NCBI GenBank assembly: GCA_029298735.1
Contig: JANSLP010000393.1
Coordinates: 1-27,688 of the forward strand
From: Ophiostoma sp. CBS 140.51
Taxonomy: Eukaryota; Ascomycota; Sordariomycetes; Ophiostomatales; Ophiostomataceae
Length of the DNA: 27,688 nt
Reading direction: 5' to 3'
Position numbers and translations under genes: made by a program. Below the pieces are notes generated by a model that had not been told where the DNA came from, made no database searches, and saw only the letters and a list, made by a program, of their open reading frames with translations. Shown piece after piece: positions 1 to 10,729 of the stretch (position 1 is its first letter; the number at the start of each line of letters is the position of its first letter).

Positions 1-931
1 GCCGACACGGTGTACGGAGCCGGGAGAGGGAAGGGAAGGAGCTATGGCGGCGTTCGAATGCGGCAGGGTTTGACGAAAGTAGCAAAGAAGGAAAGAAAAG
101 AAAAGAGGCAAGAGCGAGTGGAGACGGGAAGAGTAAGCGGTCAGTAAGAGATGATGAGGGATATGACTTTTGAGGTTGAAGAGTTTTCACGACATGGCAA
201 AGACGACAAGGCCACAGAACATTGACGAAAATAACGACAAGAAGATTTGAACAACAAGCACCTCTATCTCGATTCCGGTCCAGCCCTGTGGAAACGTGTG
301 GCACGGGCGGGCGGTGACACTGGTGACGCGAACCCCATTACAGGAAGGCGCCACGCCCTTGTCCCATTCGGGGCACCCATGGCGAAAGCAGGAAGGAGCG
401 ACAGATACTCAGAACAAGCAAAGAAGCGAGACGGCTGTCAATGCAACGAGAGGCTGGGCTGGAAGTCCAGTTGCCAGTGTATTCCGGGTCTTGTTTTTCT
501 CTTTTTTTTTTTGTCTTCAGCGCCCTAACATTTCCAGTTTCCATAATTGATGATCTCCGAAGAATCCAGATGTGTGGTGTTCTATTTCTGTAAATTTGCC
601 TTCAACTTTTAGTTGCTCGTATATCCATCTCAATGATGTCGATATTGCAACTGCCTGGCAACTCCCTTCATTTTCTTTTTATTCTCATTCTTCTATCTTA
701 TCCGTGACCTGGCTTAATGTCATTGCAGTTTTCATTATTTCATTATTTCAGTTCTTGTTTCTTCTCTCACTTCTCCTCTTTTTCCAGTTTTAATGGCGTG
801 CAGGACTCCGCTTTGACGTCCGTTGCCTTCTTCTTTCTTCCTTTGGCCCTTTCGTGGGTCCAGACCAGTCCGACCATGCATTTTTTTTTTACTCCGTACC
901 CCGTTCAGACAGCTGCTGGCCAGCCCTGGGC

Positions 932-957
932 GCACGCCGTCAAAAACGACGGCGTGC
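932..957. repeat. Perfect 10-bp inverted repeat (stem-loop)
   Basis: The arms GCACGCCGTC (932-941) and GACGGCGTGC (948-957) are exact reverse complements around the 6-nt loop AAAAAC. A perfect 10-bp palindrome, GCTGGCCAGC (915-924), lies 7 bp to the left. The GC-rich stem would be very stable in RNA, but no transcript is known here. The element could also be a dimer-binding DNA site or a chance structure. Confidence 0.75.
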
Positions 958-1571
958 ATGTTCTGCTCACCGTAAAATGCCCTTGAAGTGTCCCCCGTAC
1001 TTTTCCCATACGGATTTGCAGCTACGGGAAGGATAGATCCACATCAAACCGGCAGACAAACTTCTTTGACACAACTAAATAACTAAATAAAGATAATCAG
1101 TGACTTTAACTGAAATTACTGAAAACGGGGATGAAAATTTTTCACATTTCCACGATTCAAGCTCGATCCCTTGCAGTCTGTTGGCGATTTACGGTGTGGT
1201 CTGTCAACGGGGGGCTTCCCCGTTTCGTCGGTATGGGGCAACCAAGAGCTCCATTGTCTCCATGTCTCCAGAGTTTTTTGTCCAGAGTAGCCATTATTGG
1301 CATTTTGGCTGTACCAATCCAAGGCGTTATCTGCAGCGCGTGGACGCCAACGTTAAAAGATATTTTTTTCGCGGATATACTTACGAACTTGACTTCAGCT
1401 CTGAATTTGAGGCTCAATATTGAAGTAAATTGCAGAGTTTTCACAAAACTGTCGAGGTGGACTAACAGATGACGAGGGAATGCCTGAAGGAACCAATGGC
1501 AAGCTCCATCACAGCAGCAAGGCATTGGCCAAACATCTTTGCACATTCGACTGCATACCACAGTACAATCA

Positions 1572-1609
1572 CTTGTCTTTTGTCCAGCCACTTGTCTATT
1601 GTCCAGCCA
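1572..1609. repeat. 19-bp direct tandem duplication
   Basis: CTTGTCTTTTGTCCAGCCA (1572-1590) is followed immediately by CTTGTCTATTGTCCAGCCA (1591-1609), with one mismatch. It lies in gene-free DNA. It is most simply a small replication-slippage duplication; no function can be inferred. Confidence 0.85.
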
Positions 1610-4600
1610 TGAAAACAAAAACAAGAACAAGAAACATGCTCAAGCATGGACAACGCAGAAGTGCAGCTTCTGGACCCCTGGCTGGTTGGCTGTCGCCATG
1701 GCCAATGGTTCGCTGTGGATGGGACCACTGCTTCAGGGCCACAAAGCTGCAACTCGGGGCCGCAGGCACAGACTGCAGAAGTCGCGGTTGCAGGGAGCGG
1801 GCATTCTGTACTGAGTAGATGGGCATTTCTGATGGCGGACATTCTGTCTCATTCCACTCTCTTCCGTGCTTGTTTTCCCGACATGTTTCCCAAAGAGGTG
1901 ACCAACAGACAGTTGTCCCAACACTGCATTATCCCGTGTCTTGTTTTTATTGCGCTCGTTTCTTTACCTGCCTGCTCTTGTTTCGACTTGTTTCTCGAGT
2001 AAACTGCAAAAGACGGCACGATAGTACGTGGGGGGGACAAGGCAAAACAAGACACGGAAGAGCAGTCTATGGGGTTTGTTGGAAGTTGGGACTGGTTGTT
2101 GGAAGTTAGAACCCAGGGACGGGAACAACGGTGCCGATTATCTCGATGCCTGGTGTACCATTTACAAGGTGAGCAACGGGCGGCATATTTGTGGCCGTTC
2201 CTTGGTTCACTTTTCCTGTCCTGTGGGATGTAAGTACTTCGTACTGACGTCGTCAGCCCTCATCTTTTTTGTCGACTCGGGCTAATCCAGGGCAACACCG
2301 CCCAAGGCTGCCCTTCTTTTCACCTCTTCCCACATCTTCCCCCCTTCTTTCCGTGCTTCCCGTGCCGCGCCTGCCTGCAGCATCCCATCGTCTCCCATCG
2401 TCTCCCATGCCTCTCTTCCCCCGCTTCGTTCGTCGTGTGTTCAGCGCTAGCATGGACAGCTGTTTTGAAGGAACGGCGTGGGGGCTCCTCTCCCCTCTCT
2501 CTCGCGCTCTCTCTCTACAACTCGCATGCATGCATAAAGACATATTGTTATCGCGGTTTAGACGAGGTTTATTAATGTAGGAGAGAGCAGTGCATTCATC
2601 TTCTTAATCTCGAGAAGGGGGGATCAAACGAGGAGGGGAAGGGGTCCTGCGGGGGAAAGAGCAAACCATTGATGCAACCCTCCGTGAAGAGAAGTGAAGA
2701 GCACAAAAGAATGGCCAAAATGGTTCAGGTGCAGGTGCAGGGCGCACACTCGAAAGCGAGGCGAGGAAAACCAATCTATTTCTCTGTCTTGTCTTGAGGT
2801 TCATTGTCTTCTAACATATTGACTCGAAGAGGTGAATATGCGCCTATCTCGGACCTGCCTTGTTGAGATAATCGAGAAAGAGGGGGGCTGCTATCAATAG
2901 AAGCGAAGGCGTTAAGACAAGGCATGAAGAGGCACGGACATGAATTCGCGACGTCTCTTTGAAGTATTGTCTCTTTATCATCAGGTCACTCGACAATTCG
3001 TACCATCATTTTGCCATTTCTGTCATATCTGCCATCATATTTATATCCCTTTCGTTACTGACGTTTCCTTCCCTGTAAGCCATTGCCTGATTTTCCTGTT
3101 TCATTGGCCCATCGCTGTTGTCAACGGGCGATCCTCTGTCTGTTCCCCTCACAATACTACGGCTTTCCCTTTTGGGATCCACAGCACAGCCAGCACAGCG
3201 ATACGCTCTCTCCATGGGACCTCCGTTCACAGGTACACCAGGCGTCGTATTAGTTATTGCATCGCACCAAGGATGAAGGAATGGCTCACCCATCAGATCA
3301 CACATTCCCCATTCGTTTGTTCTTCTGTTTCGATTTTGTTTTCTTTCTTCTTATTGTCCATCCCCCGAGTGCTAATCCCCTCGACTGTAACTCTGCAAAG
3401 CCGCGCGGTAATCGTCGGTTTATGAACATCTAACCCACGTCTGCGTATCGGAACCAGTTATCTATCTCGGTACCAGCCTTCGCTTTTCGTCCCTCATCGA
3501 CACCACCATGTCTTTCTGCTGCATATGGCGTGCATCAACAGCCCGTGTGTCCACCTCGGCACGGTATTTTGTTCGTCTTCCGCCATCACAAAGCATATTT
3601 GACGGGTTTTGCGATCTTCAGCTGTTATGCACCGCATCCTCTGATTACCCTATATTTCGTATCATCTGCTGAAGATAACGAGATATTATTCCGTGTTACT
3701 CCTTCTTCCGACGAAGAAGCGACAATAGACAGCTCCGCCAGTGTGAAACCACTCTTGCATACCCCGGGCATACAATTTTATTCTCCTATCGCACCACACA
3801 GTGTGGCTCGAGACGGGCAGAAGAATACCGAGACAGCATGTTGAAAATTGGAGGCGGATGAATGAGCATATCAAAAAGCAGGTAGATGTGATGAGCCTTG
3901 CCGTCAACCCCCACGCGCGGAAGGCTGTGCTTTGCTATGCTTTGCTTGGTTTTCGTTATTTTTGTCTGTCATCGACATTCTGCCGTTCCTGTCACTTTTG
4001 ATACATCATCTCGAGATACGAGTCGATATCTAGAGGTCGATATCTCAAAAAAAGGCTTTTTGAGTACTGCCCATTGTACGACGTAGATTGTCAACTGTTG
4101 TCATCCCGTGTCTGATGGCTGCGTCATTGTTGCGATGGACAAACCGCCACCTACAGAGATAAACGAAAATACAGGTGCAATCGAGAATGTGCTTGAGCAA
4201 AGGGAAAACGCCAAACTGGCACGCTACGACGTTTGGTGATCTGCCAACGCCGCGAACACGCTTGAGATCGCGCTTTGCCACTTATAAGAAGAAAAGAACA
4301 ACAGAAAACACACCAAATTTAGAGCAAAAACTAACACGCCGTGTGGTGTATTGCGGCGCAGGCTACCACTAATGGCCAGGAACAGGAATGTCAGGCACTC
4401 TATCGTGCAGGCGAGACACGGTCAACACGGTCCTCAACACGACAAAAAGCAGCCACATGGTTCACACACTCCCAAAAGGGCTGCTAGGTCGTCTTCGTTT
4501 TCCTTTGGGTGTTGACATTCCATTTTGATGGACGGTGTATATTGACTGTAACCCTCAGATCTCGAGAATCTTCTCCCTTGTCCATTGACCACCTCCCTCT

Positions 4601-6272
4601 CATCCTTGTTACTCCGTCTCCCTTGCTTCTATGTATGCACTTTACGTACAAGTACCAAAAAGGGAAAGATTTTATTTACCCTCTTGAATCAACGTACCAA
4701 TGGCAATGGCGCGTCGCGCTCCTCGTGGTATAAAAAGCTTTCAACAAAAATGAAGAAAATTTTGACCTAAACATACATGTGGCCGACGAGAAGATGACCG
4801 ATTGGGTGTCCTTGACCAGGGGTGAACAAATGTTCAGCCGCCCTCCTTCACATTTGGATCCGTCCAGGGTCCAGGGGCCATCGGCAGTGCTTCTACGGGT
4901 ATGTACAGCGGCTCCGTGGGTTGACGTCGAGCACTGTGTGGACAGCTCAATGATGCTCGTTTCAATTGCCCATTTACTGCATCTCGCGATGTTCCGTTCT
5001 CTTACGTCACAAAATAAGACGGAAACATGAGTCAGGCTCTGTCTTTTTCTGCTTTCTTGTCGAGCCTCAATTCCCTTCCTATTCTTCTTCGTTGTCTGTC
5101 TCTCATTATTGTCGGTTTCTTCCGTGCTCTGCATTTACTCTTATCAATGCGTCGCCCAAATGCTCGCCGGTCAATTCTTTATTTCCCGACTTTTCCCGCC
5201 GACGCCTCTTTCACGTCGTTTGCTGCAATCTCCACGACACTTTCTTTCTGTCTCAAGACTCTTAGCCAGACACTGGCAGACTAGGTCTTCAACGATAAGG
5301 CTGAAGAGTCACTCAGGTGCATTTCTCCTTTGTCGAGGCTCTATCTTGAAATTCCCATCAGCCCGATATCGCTCATGTGTTCCCTGGTTTTGATAACAGC
5401 GACAGCTCGCCAAAATATGGGGACGAACGAATGCACAAGCCAATGCCCACCACCTTTATTCTCCCGTCCTCCGATATCTGCCACAGTACTTTTGACGATC
5501 GCCCAGACTCTCCCAGAATATCTAGACCCCTGCCATCAATTGCGACAGCTGTATGGCATTTTCTCTGGGCATTCCTACTGTTGTGGATTCGATGTTTTGC
5601 GATTGACGGCACAGCCTTGTCTGCGAAGAAAGGTACCTCTTGGCCCAAGATGATGCCGACATCGGCCGTTGCTCACCTTTGACCTTGAGCCGTCTTACAC
5701 AGACACGGCTGTGGAACATGGACTCGCGACTTTAGCAAAAGCCGTCAAAGACCACCAGATGGCGTCTATGATGCTGGTGACTCAATTTGGACTCAGCAAG
5801 CTCACCAACCGTCGATATCGGATGTTGAAATTACCATTCGTATGATTATCTGCACAGAGTAAACGGCCCTTTGCCTCGTAGACCCTGGCCGATCATCGCT
5901 CGCAGGGTCAATCAAGTCAATTTTGAGGTCAAGGACCCTGGATGAGGATGACTTTTGTCGTTGACCATCTTTCTGCGTGTCGGCGACGATGTCGCAGTTC
6001 ACAAATGGGAATGGCTATTCGAGGCTAGCCGAGGCATAAGCCGACCGCCTTGTCGATGATTGACTCTTATCTTGAGCGATCGCGGAGAATGATGATCCAC
6101 CTTGGCGCACTGCGGACTGTCTAACATCTACAGTGTAGAGTTTTGCAGAGACAGCCAGCTCGTAAATCACGAGACATGTCATTACACTTTTCTCCCAAAA
6201 GAGGTGACAGCGATCACTGCAATGCGTCGCGCTTTTCTTTCCTTGTGTCTGCTGGGTCACCTTGTTGGGCGA

Positions 6273-6316
6273 GTCGAGAAAGTGCCCCGGCAATAATAAT
6301 CCGGGGCAGTCTCGAC
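6273..6316. promoter_or_regulatory. Interrupted 15-bp palindrome with CGG-N10-CCG core, upstream of the bZIP gene
   Basis: The left arm is GTCGAGA (6273-6279), AAG, TGCCCCGG (6283-6290). The loop is CAATAATAAT (6291-6300). The right arm is CCGGGGCA (6301-6308), G, TCTCGAC (6310-6316). The two 8-bp and two 7-bp blocks pair perfectly, interrupted only by an internal AAG/G loop. As DNA the centre is CGG-N10-CCG, the half-site geometry used by Zn2Cys6 dimers of the Put3 type. As RNA it would be a very stable 5' leader hairpin about 140 nt before the ATG at 6454. The sequence does not say which of these applies, if either. Confidence 0.6.
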
Positions 6317-6439
6317 TTGAGGCGGCGCCTTCCCAAAACAAGCAAAAAAGAGAGGGACAAAGTGCAGTAGCTTGGCTGGCGTCGCTCTTACCCCACACGA
6401 CGCTGTGGAGAGAGAGCAGGAAAGCGCGAGGCAGCATCG

Positions 6440-6499
6440 ATGGGGAAGGAACAATGGACGTACTCCGTAAACATGAGGACATCGAGATTTATGAGATGA
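6440..6499 (+). CDS. Short uORF overlapping the bZIP start codon
   Basis: ATG at 6440 opens a 19-codon frame that ends at TGA 6497-6499. It starts 14 nt before the main ATG (6454) in a different frame and ends 43 nt inside the main coding region. Its start context is weak at -3 (T) but has G at +4, whereas the main ATG has A at -3 and G at +4. If the transcript begins upstream of 6440, ribosomes translating the uORF would bypass the main start, so the transcription factor would depend on leaky scanning. The peptide itself shows no recognisable motif. The transcription start is unknown. Confidence 0.35.
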   Translation: MGKEQWTYSVNMRTSRFMR

Positions 6500-7896
6500 A
6501 CTCTAACAGTGGAAGACCGTATCGACCCACTTCAATGACAAGCCCACTCTCACATCCCATCATGACATTATCTACAGCCGACGGCAAGTCGGGTCCCGTC
6601 AACCCGGCAGTAGCGGCACCGACATCAACATCGACAGAACCACCAAAAGAAAAGAAGACTGGCGGTCGCCGAGCACCGCCAGCAGAAGGCAGTCGTCCAC
6701 TCGACAAAAAGCGTGCGAGAGACCGACGAGCTCAGCAGGCTCTGCGTGACCGCACACGCTCGACGATCCACAACCTGTCGGAGCAGGTGACGACACTGAC
6801 GCGGGTCGTGGAGCGCCAGAGCCAGGAACTGAGTGAGCTGAGGGGACGACTGGATGCTGCATTGACGGAAAATACAAATCTGCGACGCAGGATGGCCGCT
6901 GGCGACGGCATCGGCGGGTCCCAAACAGCAGATATCATGAACATCAGCACGCTGACGAACGGTGCCTCCCCCTCCTCTGAGCCGTGGAACACACCACCGT
7001 TCAACAGCGCTCCAACAAGCATTGCCGACCAGCTATTCCAGGGATTTGTTGATGTGCAACGACGGGCGGTCGCACAGTCGCCGTCAGCCACGACAGCATC
7101 AACGTCGACATCACCCGACATCACGCCGTTGCTGGACAGACACCGCCGCGGCACGGACGAAGTGTCCAAAGTGGCCAGTGATGTCGTCCGCACCTATACC
7201 GAGCTTGACACACTGCCCAAACAAATTGCCGTTCACTTTTTAATGACACATTTACTCAAGGTACGGTTTATCCTTGTTACGCTCGTTGTTCTGTTGTTTC
7301 TCTTTCGTCTATCTGTTCGCCTTTTTCACGTACTCACTCTCTCACTGTAGTGGCTCGTTCTCCTTGATGAACCCAGCTATAACAGCGTTCCTGTCTGGCT
7401 CCGTCCAACGCGTGCTCAACGCACCATTGAACATCCGCCATGGATTGACCGCATTCCGTGGCCTGCCGCTCGCGATTATTTGGTAGAGCATCCCGAGATC
7501 ACGCTGGACCATTTCGCAGCCAAGTACGGCACGTCTCTCGGGATTCGCTGGCCATACGATCCGTCCATGGTCGTCATCGTAACACCCGGCGTGTCACCCA
7601 TCTCACCAGACAATGACGGCAATGACTACCTAGTGAACCCCGTGTTTGCACACCACATTGCCGACCTGAACAACTGGGAGGTCGGCGATCTGTTCCGGGC
7701 AGCGTTCCCGGAGATGGCACGACGGATTGATCAGGCGGAGGGCGTAAAAGGGCCAGACCAAGGACCAGGACCGGGACCAGGGCTGGCCTCACAGACGGCA
7801 TCACCGTCGACAACGACATCACCATCGTCGTCTGATCGGCCATCACAAGCGCAATCCATGGCCATGGACCCCGAGCTGGACTACCTGCCAATATGA
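6454..7896 (+). CDS. bZIP transcription factor with C-terminal DUF3425 domain
   Basis: This is a probable sequence-specific nuclear transcription factor of 450 residues in two exons (6454-7260, 7351-7896); the 90-bp intron begins GTACGG and ends TGTAG. A basic region at about residues 84-102 (DKKRARDRRAQQALRDR) is followed by a coiled-coil zipper with regularly spaced leucines to about residue 145. After a Ser/Thr/Pro-rich linker, residues from about 245 to 400 match DUF3425; the segment reading WLVLLDEPSYNSVPVWLRPT is typical and begins exactly at the splice junction. The tail is Pro/Gly/Ser-rich. The ATG at 6454 is the first in-frame ATG and has a good context; the frame is open further upstream, but only with non-ATG starts. 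It converges at 125 bp on the AtuA-like gene and could regulate that gene and the cyclase, which is inference from position. Its target sites cannot be read from sequence. Confidence 0.9.
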
Positions 7897-7970
7897 CATC
7901 CCTTAGAGGGCATAGTGTACGATGTAAGAATACGATTTACGATTTAATATGGCCACCACAGAATAGTTTG

Positions 7971-7976
7971 AATAAA
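7971..7976 (+). terminator. Probable polyadenylation signal of the bZIP gene
   Basis: A canonical AATAAA lies 75 nt after the bZIP stop codon, within the 125-bp gap to the convergent AtuA-like gene, so the two 3' ends are probably very close or overlap. Confidence 0.5.
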
Positions 7977-8021
7977 ACGAACTTATAATTGATTCCAGAG
8001 AAAAAAAACCACTCCTTCCAC

Positions 8022-10011
8022 TTAGATACGCCCGCGCTCCAGGAACTTGTTGGGGATGTCGACATGCTTGGCCCGCAGATACTCGCACAAGTTCTTGCCG
8101 AGACTGTCGAAGCCTGTGGTGGAGTTGAAGCCTCTGTCCAAGTGGTCTTTCAACAAGAAGTGGACAGCACGCAGCTTTGGCAGCTCGAAACGGTCGATTT
8201 GTTTACCCGTGTCGTCCTTGCCCAGAAGTTCACGAAGTTTCCCGACCGACAGCAGCGACCGCAGCCAGTCCCATTCGTCTTCGTGGCGCACAAAGAAGCC
8301 AACGTTGGCATTGGACGACTTGTCACCGGAGCGGCCCAGCACGACATAACCCAGGGGAGCACGCGTCGTTGGACCGTAGGCGGCAGCCAAGTCGGCGACA
8401 GGGTTGACGGTGTCGCCACTGGGCTGCTCACGGGCGTACTCGCGTGTCGTCGCTGGTGCTGGCGACGGGATGACAACGGCCGTGCCGTCAGGCAAATGTG
8501 CCGTTTCCGTGACAAACTCTTGCGGCATAAGGCAGGCCCAGTATTCAAAGAAAGGGCGGCCGACCGACGCACGCATGTCAATGGCCATGGTGCTGCCCGG
8601 GTAGCCCTGGGACAGATTTTCAATGCAGTAGCTCGCGAAGGTGCCACGGTCAGCACCGACCATGTCGCCCGACAACAGGTCCGCATGCGGCGACTGCGCG
8701 ACAACCCGGAAGTCGACCGTGGCCGCCTCTTGCGACTCCGGGTCGGACGGCACGCCGCCTGCCAGCTGGAATTTCAGAGCCGAAAACTTATCAATGTCCT
8801 CGCCAATCAGCTCTCGGATCTGCTCTTCCATCATGGCCGCCTTCTCAGCCACGTCTAGACCTGTAATGTAGAAATGGAACTCGGCCTGGTAGCCGCCGTG
8901 CGCGGTGACGCCGACTTTGGTCGTGGGCGGTGGCGGTAGACCCTTGACGCCGCCAATGTGCACTTGGTTCTCGCCCACCTGGGTAAACGTGATGCCGTCG
9001 ATTTGCGCCGTCACGTCCGAGTTGTAGTACAGCGGGCCCTGGATCTCGTACAACAGCTGGCTCGTAATGGTGCCCGTATTGACGGTGCCGTGTCTCCCCT
9101 TTTCCATGCTGATGACAGCCTCGCCCTTGTGGTCAATCGAGGCGATGGGGTAGCCAAAATCAGTTCTCTTCTTGCCAAAGTTCTTGAATCCCGAATAGTA
9201 GCCGCCCGTGGCGTACGTCCCGCACTCGATAATGTGGCCGACCATCAGAGCACTGGCGAGCTCGTCGACATGAGTATCGCGGGACCAGCCATGCCACCAC
9301 ATGGCGGCGCCGACAGCGAGACTGGCATCGGAAACGCGACCACAAACGACGATATCAGCGCCGGCAGCGAAACAGGCCGCAACGCCCGAGCCACCGAGGT
9401 AGCACTGGGCGGCCAGTGGCTGAAAGCCCCAGTCTTGGATGGCCTTGTTTTGGGGGAGGTTCAGGAAAGGCTCGCCTAGCATTCGAGCGAAGCGAGGATG
9501 TTAGTAAAGAGCGAGCGAGGACCAAAAGAGAAACGAGCGGAGCAAGGACAGAAGACGCACCCTTGTTGTACAGTTTCATAAAGGCTTCAGTAACATCGTC
9601 GCCATCAACGTAGCCGACCTTTAGGGAGACACCGTGCTTGGTGCACAGTTCATGGACGGCGTCGGCCAGACCGGCGACATCGCTGGCGCCTGCATTGACG
9701 GCAACCTTGATGCCGCGCTTGGCGAGCCACGGGATAGCTGGGTCGAGTTTCTGGACAAACGACGGCTCGTAGCCCGTGGTCGACGACACTTTGGCAGCGT
9801 CGCCGCCGGTCAGTCTCTCCTGTTTGTCGGCACCCCGCCACGTCATATTGCACTCGGACATCCAGTCGCCCGTGATGACATCCAAGTCTTCGTTCTTGGC
9901 GAGGTCGTGGAGCGCGCGTTTGCGGTCGTACACGCCGGCCGAGCAGCCGGCAATGCGGATGGGACGGCGGGGACCATTCCCGTTGGTTCCGTTGGTTCCG
10001 TTGGTGGTCAT
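8022..10011 (-). CDS. AtuA / DUF1446 family protein
   Basis: The protein has 634 residues in two exons (10011-9561 and 9475-8022). The 85-bp intron has donor GTGCGT, branch-like CTAAC and acceptor GCTAG; splicing restores the frame as ...YNKGEPFLN. The N-terminal three quarters match DUF1446 (acyclic terpene utilisation AtuA family), with conserved stretches such as VNAGASD (about 101-107), ADIVVCGRVSDASL (about 190-203) and ECGTYATGGYYSGF. From about residue 522 the AtuA-like C-terminal domain follows, with GRSGDKSSNANVG at about 531-543. In Pseudomonas atuA belongs to the citronellol/geraniol degradation cluster, but the enzymatic activity of the family is not established and the fungal substrate is unknown. 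The N-terminus has an Asn-Gly-Thr repeat from a 9-bp DNA repeat. It lies downstream of the cyclase gene on the same strand, 718 bp apart, which suggests a shared pathway. Confidence 0.92.
9982..10008 (-). repeat. 9-bp minisatellite at the AtuA-like N-terminus
   Basis: Three 9-bp units (plus strand GTTGGTTCC, GTTGGTTCC, GTTGGTGGT) lie immediately after the start codon and encode the repeating tripeptide Asn-Gly-Thr. The unit is a multiple of three, so copy-number change would keep the frame. Confidence 0.8.
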
Positions 10012-10729
10012 GACGAAGTAATGTCGGGGCAGTTGTTGAAATCAGGGAGTATGTTTTCTCTATAATCAAAAACACTTCCAAAACAACATCGACAAGAGCA
10101 CAAAATATATATCAGAGCAGCATCCCCTTAGCTACGCACGTCCCCACGATCCACAGACGAATCACACGGCCGTCGATGTCGCCATCACTTATTCAGTAGT
10201 CCAAAGTACAGTTGGAGTGCAGTAGCGTGGGAGACATACTCGAAAAGACAATCAAAATGTTTGCTTTCTCTGACTCGTCTTCTCAAACTACCCTTTATCC
10301 CGCGGGAATCGTTCTCCTGCTCTCCTCTATTCTGTCTCCTGTCGAGGTTGGAGAAACATCACTTTGTGCGGGGAAAGCAGTCACAGGAACCTGAATTAGC
10401 GTGTAAAACCACTGACACAGCTTTAACAACCGCCAACAGTCAACGACTTACACGGCAGGCCCGCTTTTCTTTCGTCTCCAACTCGAAAGAGCTGATTCAG
10501 TGGTGAACTGATTAGAGATCACAGCCTTGCTCGACGGAATATGGAAGATGGGTTTCTGGATGGGATACACTCGTAGTTGGAGGCATAATAAACCATGTTC
10601 AGACATGCACATAATTTTGACTCCTCAAGGTATAGCAGTTGACTTCTCTCGAACTGGGGGCTTCGCACGTTTCTTTTGATTTTCATCTCAGCTTTCGTCA
10701 CTCCTCCTCTCGCTTCGCTCGTGGGCGGG
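10012..10729. other. Intergenic: cyclase 3' end and AtuA-like promoter
   Basis: This 718-bp gap separates two genes on the minus strand. It contains no supported gene; the 86-residue minus-strand frame overlapping the cyclase 3' end is low-complexity and matches no family I know. It must hold the 3' UTR of the cyclase and the promoter of the AtuA-like gene, including the TATA-like run at 10102-10111. Confidence 0.6.
10102..10111 (-). promoter_or_regulatory. TATA-like element upstream of the AtuA-like gene
   Basis: The minus strand reads TATATATTTT, starting 100 bp before the ATG at 10011. The distance suits a fungal core promoter with a short leader, but AT-rich runs of this kind are common and no start site is known. 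Confidence 0.3.

Larger units (their letters stand above)
1..6439. other. Long gene-free region (about 6.4 kb)
   Basis: I find no convincing protein gene here. The open frames are short, overlap one another on both strands, often begin with non-ATG codons, and show no recognisable domain or codon-use contrast. Positions 1-250 are purine-rich on the plus strand, so CT-rich on the minus strand; this is what the leader or promoter of a leftward gene starting outside the window would look like. A strong CT tract lies at about 2310-2520. Small structures inside are a perfect 10-bp stem-loop (932-957), a 19-bp tandem duplication (1572-1609) and a GC hairpin (1206-1224). The right end must contain the promoter and leader of the bZIP gene. 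An unannotated non-coding RNA or a very long promoter is possible but not shown by sequence. Confidence 0.6.

Noticed and set aside
1157..1630. 157-residue minus-strand open frame in the left gene-free region
   Set aside because: It overlaps several frames on the other strand, has no recognisable domain, and no codon-use or composition contrast with its surroundings.
4697..4770. CCAAT and TATAAAAAG followed by a six-codon ATG frame, resembling a promoter
   Set aside because: No gene follows on the plus strand for 1.7 kb; such motifs occur by chance.
7989..8858. 289-residue plus-strand open frame
   Set aside because: It begins at a TTG, runs antisense to the AtuA-like gene, and matches no known family; the opposite strand has clear domain matches.
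9484..10721. Exact 13-bp inverted copy (9484-9496 and 10709-10721) flanking the AtuA-like gene
   Set aside because: By rough estimate about ten 13-bp matches are expected by chance in a window of this size, and one copy lies in an intron.
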